Assembly (NCBI GenBank): GCA_040506275.1
Contig: JBEVXD010000001.1
Coordinates: 620,001 to 684,000, forward strand
DNA from: Thiodiazotropha sp040506275
GTDB lineage: Bacteria > Pseudomonadota > Gammaproteobacteria > Chromatiales > Chromatiaceae
Direction of reading: 5' to 3'
DNA length: 64,000 nucleotides
The notes under the pieces were generated by a model. The model had not been told where the DNA came from. It was given only the letters and a program-made list of their open reading frames with translations, and did not search any database. A program made the position numbers and the translations under genes. The stretch's first letter is position 1; every line of letters begins with the position of its first letter. Shown piece after piece: positions 51,333 through 64,000 of this stretch.

Positions 51333-51791
51333 TGGCTGCGAAGCAGGATTTGATTCGAACCCTTCGTTCGAAAGGAACGCAGTGACGCAGACGCCGAAGC
51401 GCAGCGAAGGCGCCCCAACGGGGTGAGCCGAAGGCGGATCACCAGAAGTGTAACGACGCAGGACGCCGCAGCATAGCGAAGGCGCCCCATAGGGGTGAGC
51501 GAAGCGAATCAATCCTTGCCCATCAGCTGGCACCAAACCCATCGCGTAACCACGAGCACCCTTTTTTATTTGGCTGCGATGCAGGACTTGATTCGAACCC
51601 TTCGTTCGAAAGGAACGCAGTGACGTAGACGCCGCAGCGCAGCGAAGGCGCCCCGCAGGGGTGAGCCGAAGGCGAATCACCAGGAGTAACGACGCAGGAC
51701 GCCGCAGCATAGCGAAGGCGCCCCATAGGGGTGAGCCGAAGGCGAATCAATCCCTGCCCATCAGCTGGCACCAAACCCATCGCGAAAGCAC
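51316..51791. repeat. Tandem 238-bp repeat, two copies, with internal REP-like units
   Basis: Copy 1 is 51316-51553, copy 2 is 51554-51791; the period is exactly 238 bp although small indels differ. Each copy starts with the right arm of the terminator (GAGCACCC, T run). Each holds two units of the form CAGCGAAGGCGCCCC - GGGGTGAGCCGAAGGCG. It is noncoding; the frames through it are chance. Confidence 0.9.
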
Positions 51792-51794
51792 GAG

Positions 51795-52054
51795 TTATTG
51801 GAGTATAGCTCTGACGTTTTTTTAAGGTGAGATCAATCCGTTACCTCTAATAGCCTTATGCATGCCCGATTAAATGTAGAGACCATATCCAAATCATCAG
51901 AATGCTCATGCAGATCCCTTGTTTGGTACAGTTAATACGAAGAATAAGCAACACACCGGCCTTTCTTTAGTAAAATTAATTGCTAGGGACTTTAAGAATG
52001 TCATTGCTCATGGTAATTCTTTAATTCAGGCAGTAAAAAAATCAGGACTCTTTT
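51795..52054. other. Remnant interval before the second nuclease gene
   Basis: A protein-like tail can be read near 51950-52075 (SLVKLIARDFKNVIAHGNSL), ending a few bases inside the next gene. It looks like the end of a lost helical gene. No start is present. Confidence 0.35.
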
Positions 52055-53113
52055 ATGCCGATTTTCCGTATTGATGATAAAAAGATTGTTCCAATCCAAC
52101 GTACGACTTTCGCGGAACAGGGTCTACGTGAGAGATTTGATCTCCAGTTCCTGCTCAAGTCACAGATCGATGTAATCTCACCGGATACGTTCATCGTAGC
52201 GGAGGAATTTGGAGCATGGGAGGAGAGTCGGCGACGCATTGATCTATTGGGGGTCGACAAAGGTGGCAACCTGGTGGTGATTGAGCTCAAGCGAACTGAG
52301 GACGGCGGTCATATGGATCTACAAGCCATCCGTTACGCTGCAATGATCTCGACCCTGACCTTCGACAGGCTGGTCACAATCTATGCTCAGTATCTCAAAG
52401 ATAACAATATTGAGAAGGATGCTACAGAAACTCTGCTGGAATTTCTTGATTGGAACGATCCAGATGAGGAGCAATTCGGACAGGAAGTAAAGATCGTACT
52501 TGCATCGGCCGAGTTTTCGAAGGAACTGACGACCTCTGTCATGTGGCTGAATGATTACGGGTTAGATATCAGGTGTGTGCGCATGCACCCCTATACCAGC
52601 GAAGGTCAGATTTTTCTCGACGTCCAGACGGTTATCCCGATTCCGGAAGTTGCCGACTATCAGGTCCGCATCCGTGAAAAGAAGCAAAGAGAGCGGGAAT
52701 CGAGAAACAGCACCCGAGATTTTACCAAGTACGATCTCCAAATTGCGGATCACGAGTATGCCGCTCTGAGTAAACGTTGGCTAATGTTCAGACTGATTTC
52801 GGGGGTTTTGGAAAATGGTGGAACCCCTGAAGAGATCATGGAGGCTATTCCCTGGCGTAAGAATAAGTTATTCGAAGTCTTTGAAGGCACTCTGAATGGC
52901 GACGAGGTCTATGAGATCATTATGCAGGATGATCCTGGTGGCACTATTCCTCGAGCAAAGAGATACTTCTGTGGTGACGGTGAGGTCTTTCATGCGAATG
53001 GCAAAACCTATGTCTTGAGCAATCAGTGGGGTAGGGCGACGTTAGACGCCGTCGACTCACTAATGAAGGGTTTTCCGAACTTGAATATTAAGATCAGTCC
53101 AAGCCAATCATAA
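52055..53113 (+). CDS. PD-(D/E)XK endonuclease, NucS/DUF91-like (copy 2)
   Basis: 352 residues, closely similar along the whole length to the gene at 13955-15022. The nuclease core RRIDLLGV and LVVIELKR is unchanged, and differences are scattered conservative ones, so both copies look functional. The two-domain layout is the same. It lies outside the integrase-bounded island and next to a type I restriction locus, with the NucS-EVE paralogue on the opposite strand downstream. Convergent with that gene (32 bp apart). Function unknown. Confidence 0.75.
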   Translation: MPIFRIDDKKIVPIQRTTFAEQGLRERFDLQFLLKSQIDVISPDTFIVAEEFGAWEESRRRIDLLGVDKGGNLVVIELKRTEDGGHMDLQAIRYAAMISTLTFDRLVTIYAQYLKDNNIEKDATETLLEFLDWNDPDEEQFGQEVKIVLASAEFSKELTTSVMWLNDYGLDIRCVRMHPYTSEGQIFLDVQTVIPIPEVADYQVRIREKKQRERESRNSTRDFTKYDLQIADHEYAALSKRWLMFRLISGVLENGGTPEEIMEAIPWRKNKLFEVFEGTLNGDEVYEIIMQDDPGGTIPRAKRYFCGDGEVFHANGKTYVLSNQWGRATLDAVDSLMKGFPNLNIKISPSQS

Positions 53114-53144
53114 TAGAGTTATTTCAAGTTAGGGGTGTGATGCT

Positions 53145-54206
53145 CTACTCTGAGGTATCCACATTGAACTTCTCAGTAAGATATTTAAAAGTATTTTGAT
53201 CGCGTAGTTTACAAACTACGTTTTGATTGGCGAAAGCACCTTTAAACCATTGGCCTTGCTCTTCTGGATAGGTTTTTAGCCAATTTACACGGACCAGCCA
53301 TTCATCACTTTGGGGATCTTTTTCCTGCCGCCAGGGATGGTCTTCGGGCAGGTGGTCAGTGATGTTTTTGTTATCAATTTTGTAGTTCTTTACGAGGACA
53401 GCTTCATCTTCAACAATGCCATAGCCAACATATCCCTTGCCCTTGATCAGTGCAAAAATCTTGTCCCCTTTCTTGAGCTTCTTTATAGCATTGATCCAGC
53501 GAGGACCACCGCCAGCACTTATGAAGTGATATTTTTCATTCAGTTCCCATCCTCGGAAGTTATCGTCTGCTATACCAGTATTGACGAAATAGTAGCCGGT
53601 CCACTTAGATTTATTTCCTGAAGCTGAGCGCTCTTCAACATCAACAGGGTCTTTAAGCCAGGATCGACCAACATATTCGTTGCCATCTTTTTGGAAGATA
53701 TTGAAAAACACAGCGTTAATATTGACCTTGTGGACTTCGTTGAGGTGCTTAACGATGCGTTCGGTCGAGTCGTCGAGAGATTCAGCGACAATCATGATTT
53801 GATAGGTGCTGTTGATTTTTTCCGGTACAGGGGTGTCGAAATATTCTGCAAAATCCTTTTCGAAGCTAGCATTCTTGTAGGCATCATAGATACTTAGAAT
53901 ATCTTTAAAACTAAGGTCATAGACCCAGGTACCATAATCAAGGCACTGAGCAACAATGTCACGCGGAGTTTTACTTCTTTTCAACTCCATGATAATGAGT
54001 TCGCCGTCGCTATTAATCGCCAAAAGGTCGACAAACCCACCATAACTCGTATGTACCTGACGGCCGATGATCAAAGCATCAATTCCAAGCAATGAGATAT
54101 CATTCTCGATCCAGTTTTCTAGGCGCTTTTCCAAATCGAGTGTGGCTCGGTCCATGGGTAGGAGTTGTTCATTGTTGATCTGCCATAAATCCATCGAAAG
54201 TGACAT
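53145..54206 (-). CDS. NucS/DUF91-like nuclease fused to an EVE/PUA-like domain (copy 2)
   Basis: 353 residues; CAGGAGTAATCA precedes ATG 54206. The nuclease core is GGFVDLLAI and LIIMELKRSKTPRDIVAQ. The C-terminal half has FISAGGGPRWINAIKKL and GYVGYGIVEDEAV as in copy 1. Similarity to copy 1 is clear but lower than for the other pair, and the gene is inverted relative to its neighbour, so this pair is older or has been exchanged with other relatives. Divergent from hsdM, with a 213-bp shared upstream region. Confidence 0.72.
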   Translation of the reverse strand: MSLSMDLWQINNEQLLPMDRATLDLEKRLENWIENDISLLGIDALIIGRQVHTSYGGFVDLLAINSDGELIIMELKRSKTPRDIVAQCLDYGTWVYDLSFKDILSIYDAYKNASFEKDFAEYFDTPVPEKINSTYQIMIVAESLDDSTERIVKHLNEVHKVNINAVFFNIFQKDGNEYVGRSWLKDPVDVEERSASGNKSKWTGYYFVNTGIADDNFRGWELNEKYHFISAGGGPRWINAIKKLKKGDKIFALIKGKGYVGYGIVEDEAVLVKNYKIDNKNITDHLPEDHPWRQEKDPQSDEWLVRVNWLKTYPEEQGQWFKGAFANQNVVCKLRDQNTFKYLTEKFNVDTSE

Positions 54207-54419
54207 TGATTACTCCTGAAGTATGTAATGCTCTCAATAGCTAATTTACAGATTATTTTAATCTTCTCAAAGGTTTCAGTTAACTTGGTTATTCATTAAT
54301 ATATGTCAGTTATAACCGAAACAAGCCGCCTGGTTTTGCTATACGAGTCTTGGCATACCTGTTGCACCTCTGGGTTTACCCCCACTAACAAGAACAATAT
54401 TTAGGTTGCCGTTAACACC

Positions 54420-56791
<2,372 letters not shown>

Positions 56792-56792
<1 letters not shown>

Positions 56793-58257
56793 TGGGGAGG
56801 TATCGGGCTTATCCTGAGTATAGAGATTCGGAAGTTAAGTGGCTTGGAAGAGTGCCTAGCCACTGGGTTGTATCCAAGTTTGGATACGTCAAAACTGTTT
56901 TAACTGATTACACTGCGAATGGTTCATTTGCTGATTTAAAAAAGAATGTTGTTTATCGTGATGAACCGTCATATGCAAGGCTTGTCCGTCTTACGGATTT
57001 GCGTGTTAATCTTGATAATCCAAATGGCGTATGGATAGATGAGGATTCTTATAATTATTTAAGTAAGTCTGCCTTGTTCGGTGGCGAGTTTCTTTTAGCA
57101 AACGTTGGTGCGCATGCAGGCTTGTTTTATCAAATGCCGGAAAATAAGGGTAATGCATCTTTGGCACCTAATATGTTTATGGCTAAGTTTGATAGCTATA
57201 AAATAGTAAGGGAGTTCATGGCCTATGTAGGGCAAAGCCAAAGTGCCAATGAACAGCTGAGGTTAAATGCTACGGCATCATCAGCTCAGCCAAAACTTAA
57301 TAAAGATGATTTTAAGTCAGTTCGGTTTGGATATCCTGCTTTAGATGAGCAAGAGATAATCGCCAACTTCCTCGACCACGAAACCGCCAAAATCGACACC
57401 CTGATCGAAAAACAACAACAGCTCATCAAGCTGCTAAAAGAGAAACGCCAAGCGGTGATTAGCCATGCCGTCACCAAAGGCCTCACATATTTGCCGGGAG
57501 CAAATTTGAACAGCAGCTCTGCTGCTGGCCCGAAGGGCGAGGGCAGGGATAGCCCGAGTAATCCCGACGCCCCCATGCGCGACTCAGGGGTTGAGTGGTT
57601 GGGGGAGGTGCCGGGGCATTGGGAAGTCAGTAAGTTCGGATATATTTCTTCTGTCATTAGAGGTGGTTCGCCGAGGCCTGCGGGTGATCCGACTTTGTTC
57701 AATGGAGATTACTCTCCTTGGGTAACTGTAGCTGAGATTACGAAAGACGAAGAAATATATCTAAAAGGAACAGAAACGTTCTTAACTAAGAGAGGGAGCG
57801 ATCAATGTCGGGTGTTTTCATCTGGAACGTTACTGATTTCAAATAGTGGGGCAACCTTGGGGGTTCCGAAAATCCTGAGCATTGACGCAAATGCTAACGA
57901 TGGTGTGGTCGGCTTTGAGAACCTTACACTTAACCATGAGTTTGCTTATTATTACCTTTCCACCCTTACGGATGATCTAAGAGAAAGAATTAAACAGGGA
58001 TCTGGGCAGCCGAATTTGAATACGGATATTGTGAAAAATATTCCTGTGCCGATTCCGCCTGTGGATGAGGTTGAGGGAATAGTAGTTTCTATACGTGATG
58101 CAAGAGGTCGATTCAAAACTCTGGAAGAAAAAGCAAAAAATGCAATTGAACTACTTCAGGAGCGCAGAACCGCCCTAATCTCCGCCGCTGTAACCGGCAA
58201 AATCGACGTAAGAGACTGGACAGCCCCAGAACCACAAACCAACAAGGAAGACACCGC

Positions 58258-58261
<4 letters not shown>
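56792..58261 (+). CDS. hsdS: Type I restriction-modification system, specificity subunit HsdS
   Basis: 489 residues. Two target-recognition halves, each introduced by a matching element: VKWLGRVPSHWVVSKFGYVK at the start and VEWLGEVPGHWEVSKFGYIS near 267. Each half ends with a helical spacer (KIDTLIEKQQQLIKLLKEKR; ELLQERRTALISAAVTGKID). These read the two halves of a split DNA target. A 25-codon insertion (57485-57559) lies between the halves, after HAVTKGL. Starts inside the hsdM stop and its own stop codon overlaps hsdR (ATGA). Confidence 0.92.
57485..57559. repeat. In-frame insertion in hsdS with a CAGCAG/CTGCTG hairpin
   Basis: 75 bp (25 codons). Holds CAGCAGCTCTGCTGCTG and GGCCCGAAGGGCGAGGGCAG. 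Without it the protein would read HAVTKGL-NPDAPMRDSG, the usual junction. Confidence 0.6.
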
Positions 58262-61545
<3,284 letters not shown>

Positions 61546-61635
61546 GGAGGTGGTTGTTAGCCACCTCACTCAGCTTATAAATTGAAGGGTAGTATTTCTG
61601 TGCCGGTTTTTTAGTTTGTCGAGGGAAGAAAAGTG

Positions 61636-61749
61636 ATGACACCCTTAAATTTCACTGGGAATAGACTTCGAAGAAAATGCTTTCTACGATATCTTGAAGT
61701 AGAAACAACTAATATTAAACACAGATTACTTACCAAAGATGAAGTTTAA
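61636..61749 (+). CDS. Small conserved frame, 37 residues
   Basis: Begins MTPLNFTGNRLRRKCFLRYL and ends HRLLTKDEV. Counterpart of 45953-46078 with the same upstream GAGGGAAG. Function unknown; kept because both copies stay open. Confidence 0.3.
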   Translation: MTPLNFTGNRLRRKCFLRYLEVETTNIKHRLLTKDEV

Positions 61750-61770
61750 TCAATAGATTAACATAAAGTT

Positions 61771-62100
61771 ATGACAAGCTTTGCACCTCCTGAAATTGTG
61801 AGATGTCCGGTATGTAATGCCATAGCCAAGCGGTTGAATATTTCCAGCATCAATCTTTCTGGCGGGCTATTTCCACCAATATTATCAATCCCGGAAGCTG
61901 GAGAGAAAGCCGTACGGCACGTATTCTCCCCGGTTGTCGTTCACCCCGTAACCCAAGCCCCGGCACGATTACCATCTCGTTTGACCTACGAAAAAAGTCA
62001 GTATCCCATCTTAACCAAATGCTCTTACTCGATTAATGATCTCAGCAAACCACATTGCCACGTAACAAATAGATTCGCAGCATATCCGATAACTACGTAG
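61771..62100 (+). pseudogene. Zinc-ribbon gene broken and fused to foreign sequence
   Basis: The first 37 codons (MTSFAPPEIVRCPVCN to GGLFPP) match the gene at 46088. From about 61884 the frame runs through the antisense of an integrase fragment and then unrelated sequence, so the second CxxC is lost. Confidence 0.7.
61888..61965 (-). pseudogene. Fragment of a tyrosine integrase
   Basis: The minus strand reads RGLGYGVNDNRGEY, then VPYGFLSSFRD. The intact island integrase has RGMGFGVNGNRGDY and VPHGFRSSFRD, 19 of 25 residues equal. The catalytic His and Arg of HGFR are Tyr and Leu here, so it is dead. Both ends are abrupt. Confidence 0.8.
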
Positions 62101-62263
62101 AACTACGTGCAGACCTGTATTCAGTCACAAGCATATAATTAGATTATTGAAAGTGTATTGGTCTGATGTCTTCAATATGCTCAAGGTCATTCTAAAAAAA
62201 ACATGGAAATAGAGTTGTTGCTTAACTAGATCCACCAACATATAAACCGGACGGAGTTTGGCG

Positions 62264-63313
62264 ATGCTAGATAATCCTTTCTATTCGCAGGAACAACACG
62301 GCCCCTACGAGTTCTTTAATCTTGGCGATTTTGAGTTAGAGGAGGGCGGAAGTATACCCAACTGTCAAATCGCCTATGCAACCTTTGGTGAGTTAAATGA
62401 AGCTAAAGATAATGCAATTATTTTCCCCCACATGTTTTCGGGTACAAGTAAACACATGGAGATGTATGTTGGTGAAGGAATGGCACTGGATCCGACAAAG
62501 TATTTTATCTTACTACCAAATATGATTGGAGCAGGGCTCTCCACCTCTCCACATAATTCACCTGACTCGATTGCAATGTCCAATTTTCCGAATGTCACTA
62601 TAGGCGATGACGTTCGTGCTCAGCACCGCTTGGCGACAGAGAATTTTGGAATCACTTCTGTACAGTTGGTTCTGGGGTGGTCGATGGGCGCACAACAAGC
62701 TTTTGAGTGGGCAGTCCGTTATCCTGACATGGTTAAGCGTGCTGCACCAATCGGAGGAACCGCGAAAGGTACTGGACACAACTATGTTCTGGTTGAAAAT
62801 GCCATGCGACAGATTCAATTGGACTCGGCTTGGGAGAGTGGAGATTACAAGGAACCCAATGCGGTAAGTGAAGGTTTAAAAAATCTGGCTCGCTATTTTT
62901 CCATGATCGGCTTAAGTAAAGAGTTCTATGCTCAAGAGAGCTGGCGTGGTGCAGGTTTTAGTTCATTGGAAGAGTTCGAAACAAATTTTTGGGAAGCATG
63001 GTTTGCTCTGATGGATCCTAATGCATTATTAACCAGTTTGCGTAAATGGCAACATGCTGATGTCTCCAAGCATACGGATGGTAACCTGGCTGCGGCCTTG
63101 GGAAGGATACAAGCGAAGGTCTACAATATGCCCTTTGAAAAAGATCTCATGTTTACCGTTGATGAATGTAAAGTGGAGCATGAATTGACACCCAATAGCG
63201 AATTGCGGCCCATTCCTACGCTATGGGGTCATTTTGGTATGCTTGGCGTAGCGTCAGAAGATAAGACCTTTATCGACAATACTCTAAAAGAACTACTATC
63301 CCAACCGGGCTAG
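62264..63313 (+). CDS. Alpha/beta-fold hydrolase, homoserine O-acetyltransferase (MetX)-like family
   Basis: 349 residues from ATG 62264, with GGACGGAG upstream; TTG 62258 is a less likely start. Family pattern: IAYATFGELNEAKDNAII, oxyanion region PHMFSGTS, nucleophile elbow LVLGWSMGAQQA (Ser near 142), and WGHFGM with the catalytic His near the end. It lacks clear signatures that would prove acyl-CoA:homoserine activity, and many members are hydrolases of unknown substrate. First intact chromosomal gene after the island remnants. Confidence 0.8.
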   Translation: MLDNPFYSQEQHGPYEFFNLGDFELEEGGSIPNCQIAYATFGELNEAKDNAIIFPHMFSGTSKHMEMYVGEGMALDPTKYFILLPNMIGAGLSTSPHNSPDSIAMSNFPNVTIGDDVRAQHRLATENFGITSVQLVLGWSMGAQQAFEWAVRYPDMVKRAAPIGGTAKGTGHNYVLVENAMRQIQLDSAWESGDYKEPNAVSEGLKNLARYFSMIGLSKEFYAQESWRGAGFSSLEEFETNFWEAWFALMDPNALLTSLRKWQHADVSKHTDGNLAAALGRIQAKVYNMPFEKDLMFTVDECKVEHELTPNSELRPIPTLWGHFGMLGVASEDKTFIDNTLKELLSQPG

Positions 63314-63623
63314 TGGTTTTCTAGGTCTGCGGATTAGCCTGCTTTTTCTTATAAAATGTGAGCTTTTTTTGCTTTTTACTCTGTGAATCAATAGATTGCG
63401 CCTATATCAGGGGCTCTTGCAAAAAGAGCCCCTATCTGGGAATGACGATTATTGACACTTCTTTCTGAATTTTTCTGTTTCCTCTCACAACAAACCCACC
63501 GAATGCCTTATATACTTGTGGCCTGGTTAGTATCTCTCAGAGATGGGGAACTTCAGTTGAAATCTGCCATCAATGATCCCATATTCCACAGAGATAAATA
63601 TTTGTAAGTAGAGAGCTGCAGAC
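63314..63623. terminator. Intergenic interval with a GGGGCTCTT hairpin
   Basis: GGGGCTCTT (63410-63418), loop GCAAA, and AAGAGCCCC. It may end the hydrolase transcript, though no T run follows. The remainder should hold the htpX promoter; no gene is visible. Confidence 0.4.
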
Positions 63624-64000
63624 ATGATGAGAATCGCACTTTTTCTTGGCACCAATTTGGCCATTATGGCTTTGATCAGTGTTACCTTCAGATTACTCGG
63701 CATTGAAGGGCTACTGATGCAGAACGGCGTTGATCTCGATATCAATGCACTGCTGGTCTACTCTGCAGTAATTGGATTTTCCGGATCCTTGATCTCCCTT
63801 TTTATCTCCAAATGGATGGCAAAACGGAGCATGAAGGTGAAAGTGATTGAACAGCCATCCAGTGATGTTGAGAGATGGTTGGTTTCCACCGTTGATTCTC
63901 AGGCGCAAAGGGCGGGTATCGGCATGCCGGAGGTGGGTGTTTTCGATCATGCCTCTCCCAATGCATTTGCAACCGGCTGGAATAAGAATAACGCACTGGT
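63624..64000 (+). CDS. htpX: Protease HtpX (N-terminal part, cut by the window end)
   Basis: Encodes MMRIALFLGTNLAIMALISV, a second membrane helix (ALLVYSAVIGFSGSLISLFI), KWMAKRSMKVKVIEQP, then AGIGMPEVGVFDHASPNAFA and TGWNKNNALV, the standard order of HtpX before the HEXXH zinc site, which lies past the window. It is an inner-membrane metalloprotease for quality control of membrane proteins. ATG 63624 and 63627 are both possible; the MMRI beginning is usual in the family. Confidence 0.93.
   Translation, partial: MMRIALFLGTNLAIMALISVTFRLLGIEGLLMQNGVDLDINALLVYSAVIGFSGSLISLFISKWMAKRSMKVKVIEQPSSDVERWLVSTVDSQAQRAGIGMPEVGVFDHASPNAFATGWNKNNAL

Noticed and set aside
51215..51780. Minus-strand frames through the 238-bp repeats
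   Set aside because: They are open only because the repeat period and composition allow it; there is no start signal and the products are repetitive.
51340..51791. tRNA fragments (GATTCGAACCC is the complement of a T-loop)
   Set aside because: No acceptor or anticodon stem can be built around it; it is part of the 238-bp repeat.
62100..62260. Third copy of the tRNA-Ser end closing the sister island
   Set aside because: I searched this interval for CTCTCCGCCA-like sequence and found none.

Overview
The window reads as a gammaproteobacterial chromosome. The core genes (serS, crcB with a DUF190 partner, a YccA/Bax-inhibitor-like protein, htpX, a MetX-like hydrolase) and the very large periplasmic multiheme cytochromes fit an environmental, respiratory lineage, possibly near the sulfur-oxidising Chromatiales. 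That placement is inference from gene content only.

Region 1 (1-10.2 kb) is an electron-transfer cluster: a cytochrome b-like membrane protein, an exported 21-heme c-type cytochrome, an exported 1646-residue cytochrome with 67 CXXCH motifs plus one CX4CH, and an outer-membrane beta-barrel protein with AMIN-, SPOR- and TPR-like parts. Together they look like a route from the quinone pool through the periplasm to the outer membrane. Region 2 (10.2-13.6 kb) is housekeeping: crcB, DUF190, serS, a 59-residue membrane protein, the YccA-like gene and tRNA-Ser(UGA).

Region 3 (13.6-51.3 kb) is a 37.6-kb genomic island in the 3' end of tRNA-Ser. A 14-bp piece of the tRNA end recurs at 51281-51294, a tyrosine integrase lies just inside that end, and beyond it is what looks like the tRNA's own displaced terminator. 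The island is mosaic. It holds PD-(D/E)XK (NucS-like) nuclease genes, a HEPN-like gene, an HNH gene, an SGNH hydrolase, a broken IS481-type transposase, a GC-rich AlpA/primase/DUF3987 module, and a four-gene, 16.4-kb putative phage-defence operon (29.2-45.7 kb). The operon encodes a SNF2 helicase, a giant adenine methyltransferase, a 2172-residue helicase-DUF1998-nuclease fusion and a RelE-like/UvrD fusion. It resembles class 1 DISARM (DrmD and DrmMI-like first two genes) but DrmA/DrmB-like functions are merged and no DrmC phospholipase-D gene is present. Directly after it is a dead 3' end of a type I restriction gene (hsdR), which suggests one defence module replaced another.

Region 4 (51.3-62.1 kb) begins with two 238-bp tandem repeats and then looks like a decayed sister island: paralogues of the two NucS-like genes, a complete type I hsdMSR system, the same post-hsdR sequence as in region 3, and a 25-codon scrap of an integrase. 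All three hsd genes carry in-frame insertions of short hairpin-containing sequence. Region 5 (62.2-64 kb) returns to chromosome: a MetX-like alpha/beta hydrolase and the start of htpX.
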